Source: CAVTJL01 sp963752325
Lineage (GTDB): Bacteria > Pseudomonadota > Alphaproteobacteria > Geminicoccales > Geminicoccaceae
Length of the DNA stretch: 64,000 nucleotides
Direction: 5' to 3'
Assembly (NCBI GenBank): GCA_963752325.1
Contig: CAVVXU010000005.1
Coordinates: 1,426,001-1,490,000, forward strand
How positions within the stretch are numbered: the stretch's first letter is position 1; each line of letters opens with the position of its first letter. Shown here piece after piece: positions 25,648 through 34,862 of this stretch. The translations under genes and the position numbers were made by a program. The notes below the pieces were generated by a model. That model was not told the DNA's origin. It did not search any database and saw only the letters and a list, made by a program, of their open reading frames with translations.

Positions 25648-26681
25648 GCCGTCGCGCCGATCCTCGTCTCGTCGGTGCCTTTGTCCTGGGCGCCTCTGTC
25701 ATTGCCGTGCTCGGGCTCCTGGCACTCGGCTCCGCTCGCATTCTCTTCGACCGCAGCGACAAGTTTGTCATCTATTTCAACGAGTCACTGCGTGGCCTCC
25801 GAATCGGCGCACCCGTCGCATTTCGCGGCGTCGATATCGGCAGCGTCACTGGAATTCACGCGTACTTCAACAATGCGGGCACGAACATCGAGGTGCCGGT
25901 CGTCGTCGAGCTCCGGCGTGACGCCGTGCTTCTCGAGGACGGCAAGGAACCGACGCCAGCGGTGATGAAGCTGCTCGTCGAGAAGGGCGCCCGAGCGCAG
26001 TTGCAGCTCGAGAGTGTGCTTACCGGGCGCCAGTACGTCGGCATCGACTTTTACCCGAACACGCCAGCGACGATCGTCAAAGGGCCGATGGACCTACCTG
26101 AGATCCCGTCGATCCCCTCACCCTTCGCAGGACTGCTGCGGTCAGTCGACGATGTGTCGATGAGCGCGCCCGAGCTCATGCACTCAGCAAGCGACCTCCT
26201 GCACACCGCCCAGCAGTTTCTCCAAGGCCAGCCGGGCAAGGATCTGGCCTCGATCCTCCACGATACGGCTGCTGCCGCGCACCAGCTCGGGGATCCCAGC
26301 GGTCCGCTCACCAAGTCGCTGGCGGCTCTGCCGTCTCTGGCGTCCAAGCTCAACGACACGGCCGATGGGCTCGACCGTCTGGTGAGCGACCTTCAGCCCG
26401 TTCTCCGCGATCGCAACGCGCAGCTTACGAAGCTCCTCGGCAATCTGGACGATACGTCCACCAGCATCCGGCGCGCCAGCGACCAGCTGGGCGAGCTCGC
26501 GCGCGAGAATAGGCCGGGAATAAGAAGCTTCACGACGCGCGGCCTGCCTGAGCTCAGTGGACTCATCGAGGACACGACGCGCATGGTCAACGAGCTGGAC
26601 GGCACGCTCCGGGATCTTCGGCAGGACCCGGCTCGCTTTTTCTTCGGCAATCAGACCAAAGAGGGAGTGCGACTGCGATGA
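25644..26681 (+). CDS. MlaD/MCE-domain lipid-transport protein
   Basis: The 345-residue protein has one N-terminal membrane helix (about residues 8-30) and one MCE domain (about 35-120, with LRIGAPVAFRGVDIGSVTGI). A long helical C-terminal part (about 170-325) follows. MCE proteins form hexameric periplasmic rings that carry phospholipids between membranes. It is coupled to the ATPase (overlap ATGA) and to the downstream lipoprotein gene (four-base overlap). Confidence 0.92.
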   Translation: MSRRADPRLVGAFVLGASVIAVLGLLALGSARILFDRSDKFVIYFNESLRGLRIGAPVAFRGVDIGSVTGIHAYFNNAGTNIEVPVVVELRRDAVLLEDGKEPTPAVMKLLVEKGARAQLQLESVLTGRQYVGIDFYPNTPATIVKGPMDLPEIPSIPSPFAGLLRSVDDVSMSAPELMHSASDLLHTAQQFLQGQPGKDLASILHDTAAAAHQLGDPSGPLTKSLAALPSLASKLNDTADGLDRLVSDLQPVLRDRNAQLTKLLGNLDDTSTSIRRASDQLGELARENRPGIRSFTTRGLPELSGLIEDTTRMVNELDGTLRDLRQDPARFFFGNQTKEGVRLR

Positions 26682-27349
26682 GCGATCGCCTTGTCGCCTG
26701 CCGCCCGCCTCTCCATCGCCGCGACGTGTTGCTGCGCGGCCTCACGCTCGCGAGCGCCGCCGGCCTCGGCGCTTGTGTCTCGAGCCTGCCGGGCCAGGGC
26801 CCTGCCCCCCGCCAGTTCCGCCTCACGCCGAAGACGACCTTCCCTTCCGATCTCCCCAAGGTCGGCTGGGCCCTGGGTGTTGCCGAGCCCGCTGCCGACA
26901 GGTCGCTCGACACGGACCGCATCGCCCTCATTCGCGACGGGCTCCAGGTCGAGTATGTGGCCGATGCCACTTGGTCGGATCGCGCACCGGCGATGATGCA
27001 AAGCCTCATCGTCGGCTCGTTTGCCGCATCCGGGGCGATCGCCGCCGTGGGAACCGATCGCGACCGCCTGAGCGCGAACTTCCTCCTCCGGTCGTCGCTT
27101 CGTGCCTTCAATCTGCTCCGGCGTGAAGGAGCGGCGACCATTGTTCGCATCCGCCTCGACACGCAGCTGCTGAAGCTACCGGGACGAGAGCGGGTCGGTG
27201 GTGAGACCTTCGCTGCCAGTGTGCCTCCTTCAAGCGACAGCCTCGATGCGACAATAAAGGCGTTCGACGAGGCCACGGATCAGGTGCTCAAGCGGCTCGT
27301 GATCTGGACGCTGGCAACTGGCCGGAGCAGCCGTGGAACCGGAGCGTGA
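26678..27349 (+). CDS. ABC-type transport auxiliary lipoprotein (PqiC-like)
   Basis: The 223-residue product has a signal with an upstream RR and the lipobox LGAC (Cys33), so it is probably an outer-membrane lipoprotein of the PqiC/LptE-like auxiliary family (PF03886 type). Family features are RQFRLTPKTTFPSD, the segment VGWALGVAEPAADRSLDTDRI, and FLLRSSLRAFNLL. It is the last gene of the MCE operon and probably anchors the transport bridge at the outer membrane. Its last 62 bases overlap the convergent SpoIIE phosphatase gene. Confidence 0.85.
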   Translation: MSDRLVACRPPLHRRDVLLRGLTLASAAGLGACVSSLPGQGPAPRQFRLTPKTTFPSDLPKVGWALGVAEPAADRSLDTDRIALIRDGLQVEYVADATWSDRAPAMMQSLIVGSFAASGAIAAVGTDRDRLSANFLLRSSLRAFNLLRREGAATIVRIRLDTQLLKLPGRERVGGETFAASVPPSSDSLDATIKAFDEATDQVLKRLVIWTLATGRSSRGTGA

Positions 27350-29387
27350 CGCAGGTGATGTCGTCCGCCTGAGGGGTATCGCCGGCAAACTGGCGGACGG
27401 CCTCGATGACCCTCTCGCCGACCTCGCGCACAGCCGAGCCTGCGGCCTCCCGCTCCAGAACGGCCTCGAGGGCGGCGGTGCCGAACTCCCGATCCTCCCT
27501 GTCGATCGCTTCCGTGACGCCGTCCGTGAAGAGAAAGATCGTGTCCCCCGGCTCGAGCTGGAGCGCCGTCTCCCGATAGGCCACCTCCTCCATCACGGCG
27601 GCGGCCATGCCACCCGTGGACGGCAGTGGAGCGAGACGACCGCTGGCGTCGATCCGGTAGGGGTGGTTGTGCCCGGCGTTCGTGTAGGTGAGACGACCGG
27701 ATCGGAGATCGATCACACCGTAGATCAACGTCACGAACATCATCTGCTCGTTCTCGGCAGCGAGCAGATCGTTCAGGCGCTCGACGCAGGCGGCCGGAGA
27801 GGGGATGAAAAGGGCGGTGGCCTTGAGCAGGGTTCGGGTGATCGCCATGAAGAGGGCGGCCGGCACACCCTTGCCCGAGACATCGGCGACGACGATGCCG
27901 ACACGATCGGCGTCGATCGAGAAGTAGTCGTAGAAGTCGCCGCCCACCTCCTTGGCCGGCACCATTTGGCCATCGATGTCGAGCTCGGCCAGCCGCGGCG
28001 GCGCCTGAGGCAGGATCGCAGTCTGCACCTGCCGCGCGATCTCGAGCTCCTGCTGCAGGCCGGCCAGCTTGGCGCGGGTCACGACCGCTTCCTTGAGCTC
28101 TTCGATCAGCTCGGTAAGGCGAGCATGCTGCGCCGCGATTCGTGCGGCCATCCGGTGCAGCACGGCAGCGAGGAGGCGGAGCTGGTCGTCCTCGGCGCTG
28201 CCCGGCGTGCCGGACGGCTCGGCGACGGCGCTCCGCAGATCCTCGATGACCATGTGGCGCGCCTCGGTCTCGAGCGTGGAGGCGAGCTGCTCCATCTGGC
28301 GACGGATGAGCCGCTCCTGCCGTCGGCGCTGGCGATCGACCTGCCTGCGCTGGTCGCTCAACGTGATGGCGTTGCTGCGGAACACACTGACGGCCTGGGC
28401 GATCCGGCCGATCTCGCCCGCGCCTTCGGCCTCAAGGGTAACGCTCGTGTCGCCCTCGGAGAGGGCCCTCAGGACGTTGATCGCACCTTCGAGCGGTCGG
28501 AAGGCGTGGCGCAGGTAGATATAAAGCCCGAGAATGACGAGGCCTACAAAGAGGACTCCCCCTCCAATCGCGATACTGCCCAGTCGACGCGCCTTGGAGA
28601 GCGCCTCCGTAGCATCCTTGAGCGTAACCAGAGCGCCCGTTATCTGCTCGTCGACGTCGCGGATCGGCGCGCTGGTCAGTGAAAGAACTTGGCCTTCGGC
28701 AGCAAGCACCGAGAAGCTGCCCTCGCGTATCGGGATGTCGGCGGGAATACGGGTACGGAGCCCCGTGTCAGTCCCTTGGACGACCCGCCCCCGCAGACTG
28801 ACCAGAAAGGCTGAGGCGGTCATGGATCTGGCGAATCGTGTGAGCGCACGCCTTGCGTTGACGACCAAGGTTGCCACGCCGACGATATCGCCATTCGCGA
28901 TCAACGGCGCGCCCATCGCGACGACGTAGCGGGTCGGCCCGTCCTGAACCAGCCCTGCTACGGTGTTGCGCAGCATGGTGATGCGGTGCAGCGAGCCAAC
29001 GTCGAGCACAGAGCCCGTATCGATCCGGGAGGCACTCGAGAAGATGCGGGTGCCATCGACGGTCGTCAGCTCGAGCTCGTCGACGCCTCCCGTCGAGGTG
29101 AGCGCATCCGCGAGACCGCGCGCGATCTCGACGATCCTGTCGCGCTGCTTTTCCTGCAAGGCGAGCTTCAGTGCCGCGTTGCCGGTCACCTGATCCATGA
29201 AGGAGCCCAGGCGATGGGCTTCATCGGCGATAATATGGCCCCAAAGCGCCTGCTGACCGCTGATCGCAACGGTAGCAAAGCTCTGCTCGAGCAGGCGCTC
29301 GCGCTCGGCAGCCGTGAAGACGAGGCCGCCCACGAGCACCAGAAACGCCAGCGAGACGAAGAGCGCCAGGCGGGTTCTGAGCAGCAA
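27288..29387 (-). CDS. Membrane sensor SpoIIE-type PP2C phosphatase
   Basis: The 699-residue protein has a helix (about 8-26), a periplasmic sensor region (about 30-270), a second helix (about 275-297), a HAMP linker (about 298-350), a coiled region and a C-terminal SpoIIE/RsbU phosphatase domain (about 460-685). PP2C metal motifs are visible: GGDFYDYF, VADVSGKGVPAALF, FTDGVTEA and ADDITCVTL. Such proteins dephosphorylate a STAS antagonist in partner-switching circuits; a STAS gene is at 37679-38017. It is the third gene of a leftward operon, starting three bases after the sensor-MFS gene. Confidence 0.92.
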   Translation of the reverse strand: MLLRTRLALFVSLAFLVLVGGLVFTAAERERLLEQSFATVAISGQQALWGHIIADEAHRLGSFMDQVTGNAALKLALQEKQRDRIVEIARGLADALTSTGGVDELELTTVDGTRIFSSASRIDTGSVLDVGSLHRITMLRNTVAGLVQDGPTRYVVAMGAPLIANGDIVGVATLVVNARRALTRFARSMTASAFLVSLRGRVVQGTDTGLRTRIPADIPIREGSFSVLAAEGQVLSLTSAPIRDVDEQITGALVTLKDATEALSKARRLGSIAIGGGVLFVGLVILGLYIYLRHAFRPLEGAINVLRALSEGDTSVTLEAEGAGEIGRIAQAVSVFRSNAITLSDQRRQVDRQRRRQERLIRRQMEQLASTLETEARHMVIEDLRSAVAEPSGTPGSAEDDQLRLLAAVLHRMAARIAAQHARLTELIEELKEAVVTRAKLAGLQQELEIARQVQTAILPQAPPRLAELDIDGQMVPAKEVGGDFYDYFSIDADRVGIVVADVSGKGVPAALFMAITRTLLKATALFIPSPAACVERLNDLLAAENEQMMFVTLIYGVIDLRSGRLTYTNAGHNHPYRIDASGRLAPLPSTGGMAAAVMEEVAYRETALQLEPGDTIFLFTDGVTEAIDREDREFGTAALEAVLEREAAGSAVREVGERVIEAVRQFAGDTPQADDITCVTLRFHGCSGQLPASRSRAA

Positions 29388-29390
29388 GGC

Positions 29391-31298
29391 TCACCTCGTC
29401 CCGTCGGGCGCGGGCACGACATGCTCTGACAAGGCGGCGAGGAGGAGCGCTGCTGCCCCTATTGCCATCGCGCCAAGAGCTGCTCCGGGCAAGGTGAGCC
29501 CGAGCTCATGAGCGGCCGCAGCCGTCATGCCACCGAGCGCCGTGCCGAGCGCCACGAGCGGTGCGCCATCGCGCGACCACACCTTCATGCCGAGCCGGAG
29601 GAGAACAGCGCCGGCTATGGTGCCGAGCGCCACGCCGGTGAGAAGGCCGAGATAGGCAACCGACAGGCCGTAGGCCATTCCCACGCCCGCTCCGAGCGCT
29701 GCAATCAGGGCCACGGCAAGGCACAGCCAGCCGCGAAGAAGCATCGAGACGACGAGCGCCGAGGCATAGCCCGCGAAAGCGAGCCCCAGCAGGGCGAAGT
29801 CGGCGCGCTGAGCGAAGGCAGGCAGAGCCGTCAGCATGAACCAGCCGACCGCCGCCGAAACGAGCACGATGATGACCGATTGGAGACCCCTCGGACAACT
29901 CGAGACCAGCGCCGAGCCCACCCGGCGGCTGCCTGGCGCGAGGGCCACGAGGGCTGGACCGATCATGAGGAGGATCAGGACACCCGCTGTAGCGAAGGTC
30001 GAGCGCCGGCCAGTCAGCTCGGCTACGAGCATACCGAGGACCGGGCCAACGGCCACGGCCGCAAGGATCCCTATCGGAATGGCAGGCAAGCGCAACCGGC
30101 GACCCGGAGCGCCCAGAAAGCCGGCGACCGCCACCGGGAATGCGAGTGAGGCGACCCCGCGAGCCACGAGGTAGACGTCATAGTCACGAATCAGCGCGAC
30201 GCCGCCGGTCGCGAGGCCAAGAGATAGCAAAGCGATCGCCGTGATCGTTCGGGACGGGACGGCCCGACCTGCATCGATGACGATGAGAGCGAGAATCGCG
30301 AAGGCACCCTGCACCGCCGCCAGGAAGGCAACCGCAGACTCGGGCGAGGTGCCGACATAGGCGCGGTCGGTGGCAAAGCCTGTGAGGAGGGGCGACACCA
30401 TCTGGGCCACCGCGATGACTGGCAGCGCCCACCATCCTGCCCAGAGCGCCGGCCGCTCCTCCTGAAACCCGTGACGGGCGGGCCGCGGGGGGCTCGTCTC
30501 GCCGGAGAGACCCGCAAGGGCACGATCCACGCGCGGCCCGAGGCTGTCGTCGAAGTCGATCGCACGGATTTCCTCTGCCTGCCTGAGCACATCCTGTCGG
30601 TGCTCGTGCAGAGGCTCGGCAAGTAGCCGTGCCGCGCGATAGAGAGGTTTGAGAGGACTTTCCTTCGGTGCTCGAGGTACCTCGACCAGCACGCCCCTAC
30701 TCAGCGCCCCGAGTGTGGCTTGCAGCCGACGACGTGGCAGGTCGATCGCCTCGAGGAGAAAAAGGCGCACAAGAGACGCGACGAGCAAGCTCGCCACAAG
30801 GACAACCGCCGCCATGCACCAGTAGAGGCGGGCGAGCGCTCGCTCGACGATGCGTGATGCGGGCGTTACGATGACCTCGCCTACAAGCTCGCCCGCAGCT
30901 CGGATCGGCAGGCGAATCGCCTGCATCGGGGACGGGCCAACCGGGTCGCTACGATTCACCGAGAAGAGGCGCACGCCGCTCGAATCGACAACCGTGATCG
31001 CCGTCACTTCCCTGTTGTCGGCCAGGATCTGTCGCAGGTAGGCGTCGACCGCATAGAGCTTCGGCAGCGGAATGCCGAGATCGACGGCGCGTTGGATGGC
31101 CCCGGTCGCGGTCCGGCCGATCGCCTGCGAGACTTGCGCTGCCGCGCTGTCCAGCCTCGCCGTGTACTCACTCTCCAGCCTGCCGCCCAGGAGAAGCGCC
31201 ATCCCACCGAGAAGCACCAACAGGAGCAGCCCGGCGGCAGCAGCCAAGCGGTTGCCGCGTCGCAACGGATCCGACGGTGTGCGCTCAGAGTTCTGCAT
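29391..31298 (-). CDS. Major facilitator-type transporter fused to an N-terminal periplasmic sensor domain (copy A)
   Basis: From the ATG at 31298 the protein is 635 residues. The order is helix (about 17-37), periplasmic sensor (about 40-145), helix (about 150-175), HAMP-like linker and cytoplasmic region (about 176-290), then about twelve helices of a major-facilitator-like domain (about 295-630). The sensor segment AVDLGIPLPKLYAVDAYLRQ, followed by AITVVDSSGVRLFS, is shared with three neighbours. The usual MFS motif A (GxLaDRxG) is not evident in this copy, so it may be a degenerate transporter used as a sensor. It overlaps the end of the upstream small-sensor gene by 14 bases. Confidence 0.75.
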   Translation of the reverse strand: MQNSERTPSDPLRRGNRLAAAAGLLLLVLLGGMALLLGGRLESEYTARLDSAAAQVSQAIGRTATGAIQRAVDLGIPLPKLYAVDAYLRQILADNREVTAITVVDSSGVRLFSVNRSDPVGPSPMQAIRLPIRAAGELVGEVIVTPASRIVERALARLYWCMAAVVLVASLLVASLVRLFLLEAIDLPRRRLQATLGALSRGVLVEVPRAPKESPLKPLYRAARLLAEPLHEHRQDVLRQAEEIRAIDFDDSLGPRVDRALAGLSGETSPPRPARHGFQEERPALWAGWWALPVIAVAQMVSPLLTGFATDRAYVGTSPESAVAFLAAVQGAFAILALIVIDAGRAVPSRTITAIALLSLGLATGGVALIRDYDVYLVARGVASLAFPVAVAGFLGAPGRRLRLPAIPIGILAAVAVGPVLGMLVAELTGRRSTFATAGVLILLMIGPALVALAPGSRRVGSALVSSCPRGLQSVIIVLVSAAVGWFMLTALPAFAQRADFALLGLAFAGYASALVVSMLLRGWLCLAVALIAALGAGVGMAYGLSVAYLGLLTGVALGTIAGAVLLRLGMKVWSRDGAPLVALGTALGGMTAAAAHELGLTLPGAALGAMAIGAAALLLAALSEHVVPAPDGTR

Positions 31299-32046
31299 CG
31301 ACGTGCGCGAGCTCACCTGAGACCTCGTCCAGCGCGGCCTGACGCGCCGCAATCGCGCGTGTCGCACGACCTGCCACGGCCGCTAGCTCCGGATCGGATG
31401 TAGGAGCGATCAAGTCACCCGGGGCGACCGGGCCATCCGCGCCTCGATCGAATGGCCGCCTGGCAACGAGGCCAATCAGGATACCCACCAGCGCTGCCAA
31501 CGGCACGATCGGCGCGATAAACAGGGCCCGGGCGCCCGTAAGCCAGAAGCCTGACGCCTCCTCGCTTGCGAGGCTGCTCTCCGACACCTCGATCACGATC
31601 TGTCCGACGGCCTGACCGAAGTCGCCCTCGATCGCCGTGCCGAAGATTGCCTCGCCACGGTCGACTGCCCGCCACGTCGATGCGCTTCGCTGGTCAATCT
31701 GAGCGCGCCGCCAAGCCTCGGGCACGGCATCGCCAATGGCACCACGATCCGTGCTGAAGGCCGAAACGCCGTCAGGGGTCGAGACATCGATCGCCTCGAT
31801 CGTCGGATCGGCAGCCTTCTCGCGCTCGATCAGATCCTGTATCTGCTGGACCTCTCTGAGGCCGAAGCCGAGGTCAAGATTTGCCTCGACGGTGGATCTC
31901 AATGAGAAGAGGACAAAGGTTAGTCGTGCCTCTCGCAGCTCGGTGAAGGACCGGTCCACCAGCCACCCGCCGAGGACGACGAGATAGATCCCGGCCGCGG
32001 TCGAGACCGCAACGAGCGTCAGAGAAAGCTTGGCGATGAAGGCCAT
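31285..32046 (-). CDS. Two-helix membrane sensor protein (copy A)
   Basis: From the ATG at 32046 the product is 253 residues: a helix (about 5-27), a periplasmic domain (about 30-160), a second helix (about 170-192) and a short cytoplasmic tail. There is no kinase, cyclase or methyl-accepting output domain. The segment LDLGFGLREVQQIQDLIERE, followed by AIDVSTPDGVSAFSTD, is the sensor signature it shares with the adjacent MFS fusions. The frame is open to 32157, but the added sequence is unlike a signal. It is the first gene of the left operon and may be a co-receptor of the MFS fusion. Confidence 0.7.
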   Translation of the reverse strand: MAFIAKLSLTLVAVSTAAGIYLVVLGGWLVDRSFTELREARLTFVLFSLRSTVEANLDLGFGLREVQQIQDLIEREKAADPTIEAIDVSTPDGVSAFSTDRGAIGDAVPEAWRRAQIDQRSASTWRAVDRGEAIFGTAIEGDFGQAVGQIVIEVSESSLASEEASGFWLTGARALFIAPIVPLAALVGILIGLVARRPFDRGADGPVAPGDLIAPTSDPELAAVAGRATRAIAARQAALDEVSGELAHVDAEL

Positions 32047-32166
32047 GGAAGCGCAACCGTCGGGATACGTCTCTCGTCTGGCAGAACCAAGCGCCCGACG
32101 CAATTCCTCTGGGCCCCCGGAGCCAAAGAGGACGGCCGAGGCAGGCGGCGGCGCCAAGAGCCGCCC

Positions 32167-32844
32167 GTGCTTCGTCTAGCTCTGTTTTTCCTCTGCGTGG
32201 TGGCCGCGGTGACCAGTCTGGCCATCGGGCTCGGCGCGTACCTCAACTACGGCAGCGTGCGCTCAAGCTATGTCAGTCTCGTCGATGCCCGGATGACCCG
32301 ACACGGCGAGGGCATCGCGGGCGATATTGAGGCAGCGCTATCGCTAGGCCTACCGCTGGCGGGCCAGCAAACCCTGAAGGGCCTTCTCGCGCGCGAGAAG
32401 GCCAGCGATTCCTTGATTGCCACTATCGATGTGCTCGACGGCGCCGGGGTCGTGCTGTTCAGTAGCGATCCATCGCGCATCGGACCCGATGCCGACCAGC
32501 GCCAGGCGGCAGATGACGGGCTCGTTCGGAAGGTGCCGATCACCAACGACTTCGGTGTCGAGGTCGGGACTGTGGCCTTGTACGCGGACGCGCCGACGAT
32601 GAGCCGAGCGCTCGGAGAGGTGGCGCGGTCGATTACCGAGGTAGCGGTGCTGGCGCTTATCGCGGCGCTCGCGGTCGTCGGCGCTTGCACGCTCTTCCTG
32701 CTGCGGCGCCTGCAAGCAGAGATCGCCGTTATCGATCCTGGCATCGATGCCACCTCTCCCCATCCGACGATCGTCGAGGTAAGACGACGGCAGGATGCGA
32801 TCGCGCTGGCGATGGATGACGGCCGCCTGCGGAATAACAGCTAA
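32167..32844 (+). CDS. Two-helix membrane sensor protein (copy B)
   Basis: The 225-residue product from a GTG at 32167 repeats the layout of the gene at 31285-32046: helix (about 2-24), periplasmic domain (about 28-150), helix (about 158-180) and a short cytoplasmic tail without an output domain. The sensor signature here is LSLGLPLAGQQTLKGLLARE, then TIDVLDGAGVVLFSSD. It is the first gene of the right operon and its TAA shares one base with the ATG of the next gene, so the two are translationally coupled. Confidence 0.7.
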   Translation: MLRLALFFLCVVAAVTSLAIGLGAYLNYGSVRSSYVSLVDARMTRHGEGIAGDIEAALSLGLPLAGQQTLKGLLAREKASDSLIATIDVLDGAGVVLFSSDPSRIGPDADQRQAADDGLVRKVPITNDFGVEVGTVALYADAPTMSRALGEVARSITEVAVLALIAALAVVGACTLFLLRRLQAEIAVIDPGIDATSPHPTIVEVRRRQDAIALAMDDGRLRNNS

Positions 32845-34847
32845 TGCGTCGGCTCGATGCGTTCGTTCTCGTCGTGATCGTCGGCACCTTGCTTGCTGCT
32901 CTCGGGGCAATCTCATGGGTCGCGGTCGGCAGTGCCGAGCGCATCCTCCTGCCCCAGCTCGATCGCACCGCAGAAACGGTCGGCCGATCTCTTGCAGGAC
33001 AGGTGGCCCAGGCCATCGCCGATGGCATTCCCTTCGACCGTCTCTATGGTGTTGAGCCGGTTCTCGACGACGTCTTGAAGAAGAACCCACTGTTTGCAGC
33101 GGTCGCCCTGACGACCGCCGACGGCTCGGTAGCGCACGCGGTTCTCCGTCAGGGCGAACGATCCATCGTGACCAAGGCCTTGCCCAGCGATCTTCTGAGG
33201 GTCGAGACACCGATCGACGTTGCGGGGAGCCGGGTAGCCCAGATCATCATTGGCATCCCACCGGCTGCTGTCGAGCGCGCCGTACGGCGCATCTGGCTTG
33301 ATATCGCCGTCGTCTTGCTGGCGTCGGTTCTTGTCACGTTGGAGGCTCTCACTTTCGTCCAGGGACTCCCCCTGGGCGCAGCTTTCCGGGGTCTCGCCGA
33401 GCGCGTCCAGGCCATCGGCGCCAGCAATCTGCGCTACCAGGATCCGATCGCCCCGGAGGGAGCCCTAGGCCAGGCTGCTCAACGCATCGATCGCGCCATC
33501 GACTCGCTTCGCGCCCGTCAAAGGGAGCTGAAAGCGACAGCGACCGCCCGCAAGGACACGCGCTCGCTGGGCGCTACCGTCGAGCTTGAGCAGGCCTATC
33601 GGCTCGATGCTCTGCCGCCCGCTACACTCGGCAGGCTCGTTGCGGTCCGCACCCCGTTGTTCCTCTTCTTTTTCGCCGAGGAGCTGACGCGGCCGTTCCT
33701 TCCGGGTTTCATCGCCACGCTCGACCCCGTCATTCCCGGGCTGTCCCCGGAGCTCGTGATCAGCCTCCCGATCGTCCTTTTCATGGCAATCGTGGCGATG
33801 AGCCAGCTCTTCATGAACGCGCTTACGGAGCGTCTCGGCCGGGGCCGATCGCTCCGGCTCGGCGCAGCCTTGGGCATCGTCGGGTTCATCGGCACCGCTC
33901 TCGCGCATACGCTGGTCGAGGTCCTGATCTTTCGATCCTTCACGGCCTTCGGCTACGCGGCGACCTTTGTGGCCGCACAGGGCTTCATCATCGACCGCAC
34001 GGCCGACGACAGCCGTGCGCGCGGCTTGGCGCTCCTCGTAAGCGCCATCATGGTCGCGGCCCTCTGTGGACCGCCCGTTGGCGGCATTCTGGCCGACAGG
34101 GTCGGCATCAGGGAAGCCTTCGTCGTCTCGGCAGCGCTCGCTGCCGCCGCGCTCCTCTGCGCCCGCATCACCATGCCGCCCGACCGGCGCCCCTCGAGCT
34201 CGTCGTCCGCCCGGGGCTGGGGACTTACGGGGGCTCGACACCTGTTGACGCGGTTGCCTCTGGCTACCCTGCTCGTGGGCTGCGCGTTGCCCGCAAAGCT
34301 GATGCTCTCTGCGGTGTCCTTCTATCTCGTGCCGCTCTTCATTGCCGGCTCCGGCTTCGACAGCGCAACGATTGGTCGGATCCAGATGCTCTATGCCGTC
34401 GCGATGCTGCTCATCGTTCCCCAGGCCGCGCGATTGGCCGATCGTTGGCGCGCACGACCCTGGTTCGTCGCCGCAGGAGCGCTCATTGCCGCGCTCGCGG
34501 TGGTTCACGTCTATCTTTGGGGGCCGGCCGTCGGCGCCGCCCTTCTCATGCTGCAACTCGGCATCGGCCAGGCGATAAGCATCGCCCCGCAGTCGAGCCT
34601 GGTGGGCGAGCTCGGGCGACGCTTCGCTCCTGACTTGCCGGAGGGCTCTGTCTACGGCTTCTTCCGGCTGATCGAGCGAGCCGGCAATGCCATCGGCCCG
34701 GCCATTGCTGCTATGATCTTTGCGCGATACGGGTTTGACGTCGCCGTGCTCGTCGTGGCGATCGTTGTTGCAGCCGGCGCGCTCGCATTGGTGGCCGTCA
34801 TGGGTGCGCTTGCACCGCTAGCGGTGTCACCGGCGCGGCGCGGCTGA
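32844..34847 (+). CDS. Major facilitator-type transporter fused to an N-terminal periplasmic sensor domain (copy B)
   Basis: The 667-residue protein has a helix (about 6-28), a periplasmic sensor (about 30-138), a helix (about 142-165), a HAMP-like linker (about 166-215) and a cytoplasmic connector. Twelve-helix MFS sequence then runs from about 255 to 655. The MFS part keeps motif-A-like loops (LTERLGRGRSLRL and GGILADRVGIREA), so it is probably a working carrier. The sensor part has IADGIPFDRLYGVEPVLDDV, homologous to the three neighbouring sensors. Coupling a receptor domain to a carrier in one chain suggests ligand-gated transport or transport-linked signalling; this is inference. Confidence 0.8.
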   Translation: MRRLDAFVLVVIVGTLLAALGAISWVAVGSAERILLPQLDRTAETVGRSLAGQVAQAIADGIPFDRLYGVEPVLDDVLKKNPLFAAVALTTADGSVAHAVLRQGERSIVTKALPSDLLRVETPIDVAGSRVAQIIIGIPPAAVERAVRRIWLDIAVVLLASVLVTLEALTFVQGLPLGAAFRGLAERVQAIGASNLRYQDPIAPEGALGQAAQRIDRAIDSLRARQRELKATATARKDTRSLGATVELEQAYRLDALPPATLGRLVAVRTPLFLFFFAEELTRPFLPGFIATLDPVIPGLSPELVISLPIVLFMAIVAMSQLFMNALTERLGRGRSLRLGAALGIVGFIGTALAHTLVEVLIFRSFTAFGYAATFVAAQGFIIDRTADDSRARGLALLVSAIMVAALCGPPVGGILADRVGIREAFVVSAALAAAALLCARITMPPDRRPSSSSSARGWGLTGARHLLTRLPLATLLVGCALPAKLMLSAVSFYLVPLFIAGSGFDSATIGRIQMLYAVAMLLIVPQAARLADRWRARPWFVAAGALIAALAVVHVYLWGPAVGAALLMLQLGIGQAISIAPQSSLVGELGRRFAPDLPEGSVYGFFRLIERAGNAIGPAIAAMIFARYGFDVAVLVVAIVVAAGALALVAVMGALAPLAVSPARRG

Positions 34848-34862
34848 GGGGAGGCACGAGCC

